The notes: generated from the letters alone by a model not told the origin. Shown: positions 38,351-48,224, counted from the first letter of the stretch. The stretch: 64,000 nucleotides of DNA from Streptomyces shenzhenensis (GCF_021462265.1 NZ_JAJONF010000039.1:1-64000), one strand, 5' to 3'. Made by a program: numbers and translations.

Positions 38351-40636
38351 TCAGCGCCCCAGACGCCCGCGCACCATACCCACGAGGGAGTTGAGCTCCT
38401 CGATGCGCATGCGGCGCGCGGCGACGTAGAAGACGCCGAGCAGTACGGCTCCGCCGGCCAGCAGCGCGGCGAAGGAACCGATCACCCCCTGCCCCAGAGT
38501 GTGGCCGATGCCGTAGCAGGCCGCACCACTGAGCAACGCCGCCGGTACCGAAGCGATGCAGAGCCTCGCGTAGGTGCGGGTGACCCGGGAGCCGTCCAGG
38601 TCGCCGCCGAGACGCTTGCGCAGCCGCCGCCAGGCGACCCCCACGCCGATCGCGTACGCCAGGCCGTAGGAGGCGGCCATGCCGGCCACCGCCCAGCGGG
38701 CCGGGAGCAGCAGGTAACAGGCGACCGAGGCACCCGCGTTGACCGCCGCGACGATGACCGTGTTGTAGAACGGCGTACGGGTGTCTTCGTAGGCGTAGAA
38801 CGCGCGCAGGACGACGTACTGCACCGAGTAGGGGATCAGGCCGAGGGCGAAGGCCATCAGCATGTACCCCATGTTGGTGGCCTCGCTGATGCCCGAGGAA
38901 CCGAAGATCAGGGTGCACATCGGGATACCGAGGGCCAGGAACCCGAAGGCGATGGGGACGATCGCGACGGCGGTCGTCCTCAGGCCCTGGGAGATGTCGT
39001 CGCGGACGGCGCCCGTGTCGTTCTCGGCGGCCGAGCGGGAGATCCGCGGGAGCAGCGCCGCCATCAGGGAGACCGTGATGATGGCCTGCGGCAGGCCCCA
39101 GATCAGCTGGGCGTTGGCGTAGGCGGCGAAGCCGGTGCCGTCGACCGGGGAGCTCTTGCCGGCCGCGGTGGACAGCTGGGAGACGACGATCGCGCCCGCC
39201 TGGTTGGCGAGGACGAACAGCACGGTCCACTTGGCGAGCGTGGCGGCCTTGCCGAGGCCGTGGCCCCTCCAGTCGAAGCGCAGCCGCAGCCGGAACCCGG
39301 TCTCGCGCAGGTAGGGGATCATCGCCAGGGCCTGGACCACGAGGCCGAGCAGCACGCCGAGGCCGAGCAGCCGCTGGCCCTCCGGCGGGATCGTGGTGAC
39401 CTTCATTCCGGAGTGCGCGGCGGTGCCGTACACCCAGATGAACAGACCGAGGGTGACGATGATGACGATGTTGTTGAGGACCGGTGTCCACATCATCGCG
39501 CCGAACTTGCCCCGCGCGTTGAGGACCTGACCCATCACCACGTGGACGCCCATGAAGAAGATCGAGGGCAGGAAGTAGCGGACGAAGGTGATACCGACCG
39601 CGTTGGCCGCCGGATCGTTGGCGACCGGGTCGGACAGCAGGCGGATGAGGAGGGGCGCGGCCGCGACGGTGGCCGCGGTGAGCAGGCCCAGTGCCACCAT
39701 GACGAGGGTCAGCAGGCGGTTGGCGAAGGCCTCGCCGCCGTCCTCGTCCTCCTTCATGGCGCGCACCAGCTGCGGCACGAAGACGGAGTTGAGGCCGCCG
39801 CCGACGGTCAGGATGTAGATCATCGTCGGCAGCTGGTAGGCGACCTGGAAGGTGTCACCGAGCAGGCCGACGCCGAGCGCGGAGACGATCAGCGCGGAAC
39901 GGACGAAACCGGTGAGGCGGGAGACCATCGTGCCCGCCGCCATCACAGCGCTCGACTTGAGCAGACCTCCGGCCTTCCCGCCCTTCTTCGCGGGGACGGG
40001 CGCGGGAGCCGCCGCGGGCACGGCACCGAGGTTCAGCGTCTGGTCGGCCGCGACAGCCGGAGCGGGCGAGGCCTGGCGCGGCGACGCCTGCGCCGGGCCT
40101 CCCGAGGCGGCCGCCGGACCCGGCACCGCACGCTCCGACGACAGTTGACCACCGCCCTGCTGCGGATCCCGGTAACCGCTCTGCTGCTGGTCACGGAAGA
40201 GATGCGCGAAGGCGTCCGGCTCGTGGCGCTCCTCCGCGGAGTGCGAGACCAGGTCGTCGACGCCCACGAACTGGGTCGTGCGCGGATCGTCGCCGTACGG
40301 CAGGTACTGGCTCGGGCCGTCCGGCTCCGGCGCCGGTGTCTGGGCCCACACGTTCGGGTCGGGGGCGTACGGAGACTGGGCGGGCTGCCCGTACAGCGGC
40401 TGCTGCGGGTAGGTGCCCGGGGCCGGCGGGGGGTGCGCGGCACGGTCGTAGAGCGCCTCGGCGACCGGGTCCTGGGCGGAGAGGTCCCGCGCCCGGTAGG
40501 GGTCCTGTTCGTAGGCGTCCTGGAGGTACATGTCAGCCGCGTGCTGCGGCGGGACCTGGCCGGGCTCCGGCGGCGGCTCGGGGTAGCCCGAACCGGCCGC
40601 GCCCTGGCCGCGTTCACCGTCGTACGGCGCGTTCAT
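38351..40636 (-). CDS. murJ: Lipid II flippase MurJ (MviN)
   Basis: 761 residues. The first ~215 are a cytoplasmic proline/glutamine/tyrosine-rich tail typical of actinobacteria. The MOP flippase domain begins with GGLLKSSAVMAAGTMVSRLTGFVRS and has about 14 helices, ending with VGMVRGRLGR. It exports lipid II across the membrane for peptidoglycan synthesis. It lies between DUF6049 (45 bp upstream) and the pseudokinase gene downstream, presumably one operon. Confidence 0.95.
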   Translation of the reverse strand: MNAPYDGERGQGAAGSGYPEPPPEPGQVPPQHAADMYLQDAYEQDPYRARDLSAQDPVAEALYDRAAHPPPAPGTYPQQPLYGQPAQSPYAPDPNVWAQTPAPEPDGPSQYLPYGDDPRTTQFVGVDDLVSHSAEERHEPDAFAHLFRDQQQSGYRDPQQGGGQLSSERAVPGPAAASGGPAQASPRQASPAPAVAADQTLNLGAVPAAAPAPVPAKKGGKAGGLLKSSAVMAAGTMVSRLTGFVRSALIVSALGVGLLGDTFQVAYQLPTMIYILTVGGGLNSVFVPQLVRAMKEDEDGGEAFANRLLTLVMVALGLLTAATVAAAPLLIRLLSDPVANDPAANAVGITFVRYFLPSIFFMGVHVVMGQVLNARGKFGAMMWTPVLNNIVIIVTLGLFIWVYGTAAHSGMKVTTIPPEGQRLLGLGVLLGLVVQALAMIPYLRETGFRLRLRFDWRGHGLGKAATLAKWTVLFVLANQAGAIVVSQLSTAAGKSSPVDGTGFAAYANAQLIWGLPQAIITVSLMAALLPRISRSAAENDTGAVRDDISQGLRTTAVAIVPIAFGFLALGIPMCTLIFGSSGISEATNMGYMLMAFALGLIPYSVQYVVLRAFYAYEDTRTPFYNTVIVAAVNAGASVACYLLLPARWAVAGMAASYGLAYAIGVGVAWRRLRKRLGGDLDGSRVTRTYARLCIASVPAALLSGAACYGIGHTLGQGVIGSFAALLAGGAVLLGVFYVAARRMRIEELNSLVGMVRGRLGR

Positions 40637-40681
40637 GGTTACCCCACCTCATCGTCCCGGGCCCACCGGCCACGACATCGC

Positions 40682-43126
40682 TCAACGGTCCACTCTCTCA
40701 CCCGTCTCGGACGGGTCGGCGCTTTCCGGTGCGGTGTCCGGTGTCGGGTCACTCGGCTGCTCCGGGCCGTCTGCCCGGGAGCGGGCTACGGACTCCTGTT
40801 GGAGACGATCCCCTTGGGCAGCGGGGTTCCCCGGCCCGTCGGCGTCATCTGAGTTCTTGGCCTCCGGGTCGCGGGGTGCCTCCGCGGCACCGGGAGACTC
40901 GGGGGTGCCGGGAGCGTCCGGGGTGTCCTCGCCCGCCTCGTCGGGGCCCTCGTCCTCCTCGGCCCGCCGGGCGGCCGCCCGCTTGCGCTGGGTGTACATG
41001 CGGAAACCGGCGAGCACCAGCAGGAGCACGCCGCCGCCGATGACCAGCATGACCGTCGGCGTGACCTCGGTGACCTTCACGTCGAACCTGACGGGCGCGC
41101 CGTACTCCTGGCCGTCCTCGGTGTAGAGCTGGGCGGTGACCTCCACCCGGCCGTTGGCATTGGCCGAGGTGGAGAACTTCACGGACTGGCTGTGGCCGCC
41201 GGAGACCTCGACGGGCTGCTCGTAGTAGGGCTTGCCGCCGATCTCCAGTCGGGTCGGCATGGTCGAGGTGAGCCGCAGGACGAGGTGGTCGACGCCCTGG
41301 ACCAGGTTGTTCTGGACGGTCACCGGGATGGTGGCGCTGCGACCGGAGAGCTTGGTCTCGGACTTGTCGATCAGCTTGACCTGGCCGATGAGGTCGTCGA
41401 GCCAGGACTCCACGCTCGTGCGAAAGCTGTCCGCCTCGCTGCCGCGACCACGCCACGACGTGGACATCTCGCGGTTTATGGCCCGCCCGAAGGGGGTCAC
41501 CACCCGGGACTCGTCGGTGAGGATCACCTGGAAGTTGTCGAGCTTGTCCTGGGTGCGGGCGATCTGTTCGAAGGCCGTCCGGGGCAGCTCGCGCTTGCGC
41601 AGCGACGACGGGTACGCGGACGACGAGGGGATCCTCGTGGTCGCGCCGGGGTCGGGCTTGGCCTTGGCGGCCGCCGCGAGGTCCTGGGACTGCGACCAGT
41701 TGCCGGCCTGCAGGGCCGTGATCGCCGTCGCCATCGCCTGGGCCTGGCTCGCCGACGGCATCCGCTGCGGGGCGACGACGATGCTGCGCTGCTTGCCCGT
41801 CTGGGTGTTCAGCGCCAGGCTCTGGGCGAGGAACTGCTGCACCGCGAGAGTGGCCGAGTCGGCGTCGGTCAGGTCGCCCTCGAAGGCCGTGGACATCCGG
41901 GCGTCGGCGACCACCGCTGTGGTGCCGCCGCCGACCGGCCGGGCGGCCGAAGGCGTGTAGGTCAGCCCGCCGGTCTCCTGGAGGCTGTCGCTGCGGGCGA
42001 TCACCTTGTCGGCACCCGCCGAGGTGGCGACCTTGATGATCGAGGGGTCGACGGCGCCCTCCACGGGCCACGCGAAGTCGGTGCTCGGTGTGACATGGAG
42101 CACGGTCTTCACGGTGGTGGCGGCGACGTCGGTGGCGTCCTTGAGGTGGCTCAGCGAGCCGGTCACGGTGGTGCCGTTGTGGGCGAGGGAGGCCAGGTCC
42201 GGGTCGGCGAAGGGGAGGGCCACCACCTCCTTGTCCGTCACCGCGTCCTGCAGGTCGGCCAGGAACTGCTTGGCCACCGCCTGATGGGTGCCGGCCGTGG
42301 TGGTGGCGCCGGTGCCCTGGATCCGATAGTTGCGGGTCATCGCGTCCACGGAGGCCAGCAGATCCGGGTCGATCACCCAGGTGACGTCCAGGTCCTTGCC
42401 GAGCGCCAGCATCTGGGCCAGCCGGCCGCCGGACGAGATCTCCTTGGCGAGGTCGTCGTTCTCGAAGACGGGCGTCTGCAGCTCGCCCGCGCCGGTCTTC
42501 GCCGTCACATGGACGGTGGAGATCAGCGGCCACAGATACGTGGTCTTCGTCTTCGTGTCGGCCTCGGAGGACTGCCACGGCAGGAACGTCCGCTGGATGC
42601 CGAGGACCTGGTCCCACTGCTGCGTGGACGTCTTGCCGGACAGCGAGACGCCGAACTGGTACACACCGTCCTGGCCGAGGCCGAGCTTGTCGACCGGCAC
42701 GGAGACGCTGAAACGCTCGGCGACTCCGGGGCTGAGCGAGTCGAAGTCCTCGGTGTACTTGCCGCCCACCTCGGTGCCCAGGCTCGACTGGAGGTCGTCG
42801 GAGTGCCGGGCGGCCGTGTCGATCTCGGAGCGCGTGCTGAGCAGGGAGCCCACCCGCAGGTCCACATGCGCGTCGGTGACCGCCTGCTTGCCGTTGTTCG
42901 TCACCGTGCCGGAGACCGTCAGCGTGTCCCCGTCGCCGGGGGCGCTGGGGCTCAGCGAGTCCAGGGCGACGGACACGGTGTCCGAGCCGGCCGCCTGCGC
43001 CGGCGCCGCGGCCGGCAGCTGCATCAGTCCGGCCAGCAGGGGCGCACCTGCGAGCAGTGCCCCGGTGCGCCGCAGCCAGCGGCGGGCAGGTGAGGGCGTC
43101 CCCTGGAAGTCTGCCGCCTCGGCCAC
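40682..43126 (-). CDS. DUF6049 family secreted/membrane-anchored protein
   Basis: 814 residues. A twin-arginine-like signal (ARRWLRRTGALLAGAPLLAGLMQLP) ends near APAQAAG at about 47. A large extracytoplasmic region with beta-rich N-terminal segments follows, then one membrane helix (VMLVIGGGVLLLVLAGFRMYT, about 697-715) and an acidic cytoplasmic tail. It corresponds to the conserved gene upstream of mviN in actinobacteria, of unknown function and probably in cell-envelope assembly. GTG start; operon with murJ. Confidence 0.88.
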   Translation of the reverse strand: MAEAADFQGTPSPARRWLRRTGALLAGAPLLAGLMQLPAAAPAQAAGSDTVSVALDSLSPSAPGDGDTLTVSGTVTNNGKQAVTDAHVDLRVGSLLSTRSEIDTAARHSDDLQSSLGTEVGGKYTEDFDSLSPGVAERFSVSVPVDKLGLGQDGVYQFGVSLSGKTSTQQWDQVLGIQRTFLPWQSSEADTKTKTTYLWPLISTVHVTAKTGAGELQTPVFENDDLAKEISSGGRLAQMLALGKDLDVTWVIDPDLLASVDAMTRNYRIQGTGATTTAGTHQAVAKQFLADLQDAVTDKEVVALPFADPDLASLAHNGTTVTGSLSHLKDATDVAATTVKTVLHVTPSTDFAWPVEGAVDPSIIKVATSAGADKVIARSDSLQETGGLTYTPSAARPVGGGTTAVVADARMSTAFEGDLTDADSATLAVQQFLAQSLALNTQTGKQRSIVVAPQRMPSASQAQAMATAITALQAGNWSQSQDLAAAAKAKPDPGATTRIPSSSAYPSSLRKRELPRTAFEQIARTQDKLDNFQVILTDESRVVTPFGRAINREMSTSWRGRGSEADSFRTSVESWLDDLIGQVKLIDKSETKLSGRSATIPVTVQNNLVQGVDHLVLRLTSTMPTRLEIGGKPYYEQPVEVSGGHSQSVKFSTSANANGRVEVTAQLYTEDGQEYGAPVRFDVKVTEVTPTVMLVIGGGVLLLVLAGFRMYTQRKRAAARRAEEDEGPDEAGEDTPDAPGTPESPGAAEAPRDPEAKNSDDADGPGNPAAQGDRLQQESVARSRADGPEQPSDPTPDTAPESADPSETGERVDR

Positions 43127-43401
43127 GCGCTCGTCCGTCCCTCGTCGTCTTCAGTGGTCGTCGGAATGTGCGTCCACGCATGGTAACGAGGTGCGCTGAG
43201 CGGAAGTGCCACGGTCCGCTTCACAAGATCGGAAGAGCGGATCGGACCATCCCCCTGTATCCAGTATTGCCGGGAGACTCCGCTAAGAGCGGATCACTCT
43301 GCTTGTCCGGGTAAGGGGTGAGATGCGCCACCCTCTCCGCGGCGAGGCCTCACCTGCGGCGCTGCCGGAATATGGAGGCGCTTCGCACTGCCTGGGGCAC
43401 G

Positions 43402-43407
43402 TACCCT
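43402..43407 (+). promoter_or_regulatory. -10 element of a probable leaderless cca promoter
   Basis: TACCCT lies eight bases before the GTG start of cca. The distance puts the transcription start at or next to the start codon, so the message is probably leaderless; no Shine-Dalgarno is present. Confidence 0.5.
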
Positions 43408-43415
43408 GTTCTGTT

Positions 43416-44882
43416 GTGCCGAACGCCAATGAAGACACTCCCTCTGCCCTGAGCCAGGCGCAGCAGCGCGCGGTGAGCGAACTGCTGCGGGTGGCGCCCG
43501 TCGCCGACGATCTCGCCCGCCGATTCCAGGAGGCCGGGTTCTCGCTTGCCCTGGTCGGCGGCTCGGTCCGGGACGCGCTGCTGGGCCGGCTCGGCAACGA
43601 CCTGGACTTCACGACCGACGCTCGTCCCGAGGACGTCCTGAAGATCGTCCGGCCCTGGGCGGACGCCGTCTGGGAGGTCGGGATCGCCTTCGGCACCGTC
43701 GGCGTGCAGAAGGAGGCCCGTGTCGGAGACGACATCCGGCACTTTCAGATCGAGGTGACCACCTACCGGTCCGAGGCGTACGACCGCACCTCGCGCAAGC
43801 CCGAGGTGTCGTACGGGGAGTCCATCGAGGAGGACCTCGTCCGCCGTGACTTCACGGTCAACGCGATGGCGGTGGCGCTGCCGGAGAAGGAGTTCATCGA
43901 CCCGCACGGCGGCCTTGAAGACCTGGCACAGCGCGTGCTGCGCACCCCGGGGACGCCTGAGGACTCCTTCTCGGACGACCCGCTGCGGATGATGCGGGCC
44001 GCCCGCTTCGCCGCGCAGCTCGACTTCGAGGTGGCCTCCGAGGTCGTCGCGGCGATGAAGGACATGTCCGGACGTCTGGAGATCGTCTCGGCCGAGCGGG
44101 TCCGGGACGAGCTGAACAAGCTCATCCTGTCGGCCCACCCCCGCAAGGGACTGACTCTGCTCGTGGACACGGGCCTCGCCGAGCATGTTCTGCCCGAGCT
44201 GCCGGCCCTGCGCCTGGAGAGCGACGAACACCATCGGCACAAGGACGTCTACGACCACACGTTGATCGTCCTGGAGCAGGCCATGGCGCTGGAGGAGAAC
44301 GGTCCCGACCTCACCCTCCGTCTCGCCGCGCTGCTGCACGACATCGGCAAGCCGCGCACCCGGCGGTTCGAGGACGACGGCCGGGTCTCGTTCCACCACC
44401 ATGAGGTGGTCGGAGCGAAGATGACCAAGAAGCGCATGACGGCGTTGAAGTACTCCAACGACATGGTGAAGGACGTCTCGCAGCTGGTCGAACTCCATCT
44501 GCGCTTCCACGGCTACGGCACCGGGGAGTGGACGGACTCCGCGGTCCGCCGTTACGTCCGTGACGCGGGCCCGCTGCTGGACCGACTTCACAAGCTCACC
44601 CGGTCCGACTGCACCACCCGCAACAAGCGGAAGGCCGCGACGCTCTCCCGTGCGTATGACGGTCTGGAGGAGCGCATCGCCGAACTCCAGGAGAAGGAGG
44701 AGCTCGACGCGATCCGCCCGGACCTCGACGGCAACCAGATCATGGAGATTCTGGGTATCCGCCCCGGCCCGGAGGTCGGCAGGGCCTACAAGCACATGCT
44801 GGAACTGCGGCTGGAGAACGGGCCGATGGACCACGATGCAGCGGTGGCCGCACTCAAGGAGTGGTGGTCCGAGCAGGGCTGA
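43416..44882 (+). CDS. cca: CCA tRNA nucleotidyltransferase with HD domain
   Basis: 488 residues from the GTG giving VPNANEDTPSAL. The nucleotidyltransferase head has GGSVRDALLGRLGNDLDFTTDA with the metal aspartates. RRDFTVNAMAV and the RNA-binding DPLRMMRAARFAAQLDF follow. An HD phosphohydrolase domain with LLHDIGKP sits at about 305. It adds CCA to tRNA 3' ends, needed here because tRNA-Ile encodes no CCA. It is divergent from the DUF6049 gene across a 289-bp gap. Two parS-centred palindromes follow. Confidence 0.95.
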   Translation: MPNANEDTPSALSQAQQRAVSELLRVAPVADDLARRFQEAGFSLALVGGSVRDALLGRLGNDLDFTTDARPEDVLKIVRPWADAVWEVGIAFGTVGVQKEARVGDDIRHFQIEVTTYRSEAYDRTSRKPEVSYGESIEEDLVRRDFTVNAMAVALPEKEFIDPHGGLEDLAQRVLRTPGTPEDSFSDDPLRMMRAARFAAQLDFEVASEVVAAMKDMSGRLEIVSAERVRDELNKLILSAHPRKGLTLLVDTGLAEHVLPELPALRLESDEHHRHKDVYDHTLIVLEQAMALEENGPDLTLRLAALLHDIGKPRTRRFEDDGRVSFHHHEVVGAKMTKKRMTALKYSNDMVKDVSQLVELHLRFHGYGTGEWTDSAVRRYVRDAGPLLDRLHKLTRSDCTTRNKRKAATLSRAYDGLEERIAELQEKEELDAIRPDLDGNQIMEILGIRPGPEVGRAYKHMLELRLENGPMDHDAAVAALKEWWSEQG

Positions 44883-44890
44883 AGACGTGG

Positions 44891-44926
44891 ACCTGGGTCA
44901 TGTTTCACGTGAAACATGACCCAGGT
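44891..44926. promoter_or_regulatory. Exact parS at the centre of a 36-bp perfect palindrome
   Basis: The parS TGTTTCACGTGAAACA occupies 44901-44916. Perfect symmetry extends ten more bases on each side (ACCTGGGTCA and complement). It lies 8 bp after cca. As RNA it would fold into a long stem, so it may also end transcription of cca. Confidence 0.92.
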
Positions 44927-44940
44927 AGGGGAAGCGGCAC

Positions 44941-44970
44941 GGGGCGATGTTTCACGTGAAACATCGCCCC
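44941..44970. promoter_or_regulatory. Exact parS at the centre of a 30-bp perfect palindrome
   Basis: The parS lies at 44948-44963 and symmetry extends seven bases on each side (GGGGCGA and complement). Followed by TCTTC on the plus strand, just before the convergent MFS gene's stop codon. With the site 47 bp to the left it forms a parS pair. Confidence 0.92.
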
Positions 44971-44980
44971 TCTTCATGAG

Positions 44981-46282
44981 TCACTGCGGCGCCCCGTGGT
45001 TCTGCTGTGGCCGGCGGTCGGGTTGGAGGCGGGCCATGGTCGCAGCGACCGCCGCGTAGACCAAGGCGACCATGACGACGAGGGTCGCGGACCGGCCGTC
45101 CGGCGGGAGCATCAGCGCGGCCACGGCGGCGGCCCCGACGAAGGCGACGTTGAAGAGCACGTCGTACACGGAGAAGATCCGGCCGCGGAAAGCGTCATCG
45201 ACGGACGACTGTACGACGGTGTCCGTGGCGATCTTCGCGCCCTGGGTGATCAGTCCCAGGACGAAGGCGGCGACGAGCATGGGGACGGTCGCGAAAGGGA
45301 GCCCCAGGGCGGGCTCCAGTACGGCGGCTGACGCGGCACACGCGACGATCCAGCGGCCGGGGCCGAAACGCCCCGCGGTCCACGGCGTCACGACGGCGGC
45401 GGCGAAGAAGCCCGCGCCGGAGACCCCGACGGCCAGCCCGAGCAGTCCGAGCCCGTCGTCCGGGCCGGAGGCGAGGGCGTACCGGCACAGCATCAGTACC
45501 AGGACGAGGAGCGCGCCGTAGCAGAAGCGCATCGCCGTCATGCTGACCAGTGCCCAGGCCGCCTCACGTCGCCGCGGTTCGGTGAGATGCCGGATCGCCT
45601 CCAGCAGGTCGCGTGCGGTGCTGATCACCGCCACTCCCAGGCTCGGCTGAGCGGGATGCCGGTCCGGTCCGAGGAGGTCGGGGGCCATGGTGAGGGAGGC
45701 GAGGGCCGCGCACAGGTACAGCGTGGCGCCCAGCAGTACCACCGCGGCATCGGAACCCGAGGCGGCCAGCCGTACGGTGAAGGCGAGGCCGCCGCCGACG
45801 GTCGCGGCGAGGGTGCCGGCGGTCGGGGACAGGGAGTTGGCGAGCACCAGCCGTTCGGTGTCGACCACCCGTGGCAGTGCGGCGGACAGGCCCGAAAGGA
45901 CGAAGCGGTTGACGGCCGTGACGCACAGGGCGGACGCGTAGAAAAGCCAGTCGGGGACGTGGCCGACCATGAGGACGGCAGTGGCCGCGGCCAGCAACGC
46001 GCGCAACAGGTTGCCGTAGAGGAAGACCTGGCGGCGGCGCCAGCGGTCCAGCAGGACGCCGGCGAAGGGGCCAACGAGGGAGTACGGAAGAAGCAGGACG
46101 GCCATGGCCGAGGCGATGGCGGCCGGCGAGGTCTGTTTCTCCGGGGAGAAGACGACGTAGGCGGCGAGGGCGACCTGGTAGACGCCGTCGGCCCCCTGGG
46201 AGAGCAGGCGTATGACGAGCAGGCGGCGGAAGTTCCGCAGGCGCAGCAGGACGCGCAGGTCGCGGACGACGGGCATGGGCAC
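44981..46282 (-). CDS. Major facilitator superfamily transporter
   Basis: 433 residues with about 12 membrane helices. The loop 2-3 motif is GVLLDRWRRRQVFLYGN. Resembles the MFS_3/enterobactin-exporter-like group. A second in-frame ATG lies two codons in. The substrate cannot be inferred. Convergent with cca across the parS pair. Confidence 0.85.
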   Translation of the reverse strand: MPMPVVRDLRVLLRLRNFRRLLVIRLLSQGADGVYQVALAAYVVFSPEKQTSPAAIASAMAVLLLPYSLVGPFAGVLLDRWRRRQVFLYGNLLRALLAAATAVLMVGHVPDWLFYASALCVTAVNRFVLSGLSAALPRVVDTERLVLANSLSPTAGTLAATVGGGLAFTVRLAASGSDAAVVLLGATLYLCAALASLTMAPDLLGPDRHPAQPSLGVAVISTARDLLEAIRHLTEPRRREAAWALVSMTAMRFCYGALLVLVLMLCRYALASGPDDGLGLLGLAVGVSGAGFFAAAVVTPWTAGRFGPGRWIVACAASAAVLEPALGLPFATVPMLVAAFVLGLITQGAKIATDTVVQSSVDDAFRGRIFSVYDVLFNVAFVGAAAVAALMLPPDGRSATLVVMVALVYAAVAATMARLQPDRRPQQNHGAPQ

Positions 46283-46311
46283 AGCCTCACATACGGGGCC
46301 GCGCGCAGGAG

Positions 46312-46345
46312 AAGGGTCCCCGGATCGGATGACCCGGGGACCCTT
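46312..46345 (-). terminator. Terminator after ino1
   Basis: AAGGGTCCCCGG and its complement CCGGGGACCCTT (46312-46323 and 46334-46345) form a 12-bp stem between the MFS start and the ino1 stop. Confidence 0.75.
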
Positions 46346-46414
46346 TGAGCCCTGGCAGGAGCGTTTTTTTGCGAGCTTGATCTGTGGAGCTTCAGTGCCC
46401 CGCGGTGTGCCGGG

Positions 46415-47497
46415 TCAGCGCTCGACGTCGCCGCGGATGAACTTCTCCACGTTCTCCCGGGCCTCGTCGTCGAAGTACTGAACCGGCGGGGACTTCATGA
46501 AGTAGCTGGACGCGGAGAGGATCGGGCCGCCGATGCCGCGGTCCTTGGCGATCTTCGCGGCGCGCAGGGCGTCGATGATGACACCCGCGGAGTTCGGGGA
46601 GTCCCAGACTTCGAGCTTGTACTCCAGGTTCAGCGGGACGTCACCGAAGGCGCGGCCCTCCAGGCGGACATAGGCCCACTTGCGGTCGTCGAGCCAGGCG
46701 ACGTAGTCGGACGGGCCGATGTGGACGTTCTTCTCGCCGAGGTCCCGGTCGGGGATCTGGGAGGTGACGGCCTGCGTCTTGGAGATCTTCTTCGACTCCA
46801 GCCGCTCGCGCTCCAGCATGTTCTTGAAGTCCATGTTGCCGCCGACGTTCAGCTGCATCGTGCGGTCCAGGACGACGCCCCGGTCCTCGAACAGCTTCGC
46901 CATCACGCGGTGCGTGATGGTGGCGCCGACCTGCGACTTGATGTCGTCACCGACGATCGGCACGCCGGCCTCGGTGAACTTGTCCGCCCACTCCTTGGTG
47001 CCGGCGATGAAGACCGGAAGGGCGTTGACGAAGGCGACCTTGGCGTCGATAGCGCACTGGGCGTAGAACTTCGCCGCGTGCTCGGAGCCGACGGGCAGGT
47101 AGCAGACGAGGACGTCGACCTGCTTGTCCTTGAGGATCTGGACGATGTCGACCGGCTCGGCCTCGGACTCCTCGATGGTCTCGCGGTAGTACTTGCCGAG
47201 ACCGTCGAGGGTGTGGCCGCGCTGGACGGTGACGCCGGTGTTGGGGACGTCGCAGATCTTGATGGTGTTGTTCTCGGAGGCGCCGATGGCGTCCGCCAGG
47301 TCGAGGCCGACCTTCTTGGCGTCCACGTCGAACGCGGCGACGAACTCGATGTCCTTGACGTGGTACTCGCCGAACTGCACGTGCATCAGGCCGGGGACCT
47401 TGGACGACGGATCGGCGTCCTTGTAGTACTCGACTCCCTGTACCAGCGACGCGGCGCAGTTGCCCACACCGACGACGGCTACGCGAACCGAACCCAT
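46415..47497 (-). CDS. ino1: Inositol-3-phosphate synthase, actinobacterial type
   Basis: 360 residues from the ATG giving MGSVRVAVVGVGNCAASLVQG, whose GxGxxA part binds NAD. GDDIKSQVGATITHRVMAKLFEDRG and LNVGGNMDFKNML are conserved MIPS blocks. It makes inositol 3-phosphate for phosphatidylinositol, mycothiol and related compounds. It follows padR (44 bp after its stop) and the ribosome site is GGGAGC. Confidence 0.94.
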   Translation of the reverse strand: MGSVRVAVVGVGNCAASLVQGVEYYKDADPSSKVPGLMHVQFGEYHVKDIEFVAAFDVDAKKVGLDLADAIGASENNTIKICDVPNTGVTVQRGHTLDGLGKYYRETIEESEAEPVDIVQILKDKQVDVLVCYLPVGSEHAAKFYAQCAIDAKVAFVNALPVFIAGTKEWADKFTEAGVPIVGDDIKSQVGATITHRVMAKLFEDRGVVLDRTMQLNVGGNMDFKNMLERERLESKKISKTQAVTSQIPDRDLGEKNVHIGPSDYVAWLDDRKWAYVRLEGRAFGDVPLNLEYKLEVWDSPNSAGVIIDALRAAKIAKDRGIGGPILSASSYFMKSPPVQYFDDEARENVEKFIRGDVER

Positions 47498-47540
47498 TCC
47501 GGTTGCTCCCTGTGTGTACGAGTGAGGCCCTGAACGGGAC

Positions 47541-48224
47541 TCACGTGGCGGTGTCGTCGGGCGTATCCGGCCGGGGGGAATCCCCGGACCGGGGCAGGAC
47601 GCCCGGCGCTCCATTGGTGGTGTTCTGCTGAGCGGACCCCCCGGAAGCGGGACCCTTCAGGTCCCGTCCGGCCCGCTCGCTCTCGATGAGCTCGTTCAGC
47701 CAGCGCACTTCGCGCTCCACGGACTCCATCCCGTGGCGCTGGAGCTCAAGCGTGTAGTCGTCGAGACGCTCCCGGGTGCGTGCCAGCGAGGCGCGCATTT
47801 TCTCCAGGCGCTCCTCCAGCCGGCTGCGGCGGCCCTCCAGCACGCGCATCCGCACATCGCGCGAGGTCTGTCCGAAGAAGGCGAACCGCGCCGCGAAGTG
47901 CTCGTCCTCGTACGCGTCGGGGCCGGTCTGGGACAGGAGCTCCTCGAAGTGCTCCTTACCCTCGGCCGTCAACCGGTAGACGATTTTGGCGCGGCGGCCG
48001 GCGAGCGGCGTGGCGAGCGCGTCCTCCACGCTGTTCCCAGGCTCCTCGATCAACCAGCCGTTGGCGACCAGCGTCTTGAGGCAGGGGTACAGCGTCCCGT
48101 AGCTGAACGCACGGAAGACACCCAGCGATGTGTTGAGACGTTTCCGCAGCTCATAACCGTGCATCGGGGACTCGCGGAGCAGGCCGAGAACGGCGAACTC
48201 AAGGATGCCGGAGCGCCGGCTCAT
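47541..48224 (-). CDS. PadR family transcriptional regulator
   Basis: 227 residues. The winged helix is ILEFAVLGLLRESPMHGYELRKRLN...SYGTLYPCLKTLVANGWL (about 6-60). The C-terminal coiled-coil part is LEGRRSRLEERLEKMRASLARTRERLDDYTLELQRHG. A GGAGG site favours ATG 48224 over the GTG at 48251. A perfect palindrome of PadR type lies 40 bp upstream. It is conserved next to ino1 in streptomycetes, so it probably controls itself and ino1. Confidence 0.93.
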   Translation of the reverse strand: MSRRSGILEFAVLGLLRESPMHGYELRKRLNTSLGVFRAFSYGTLYPCLKTLVANGWLIEEPGNSVEDALATPLAGRRAKIVYRLTAEGKEHFEELLSQTGPDAYEDEHFAARFAFFGQTSRDVRMRVLEGRRSRLEERLEKMRASLARTRERLDDYTLELQRHGMESVEREVRWLNELIESERAGRDLKGPASGGSAQQNTTNGAPGVLPRSGDSPRPDTPDDTAT

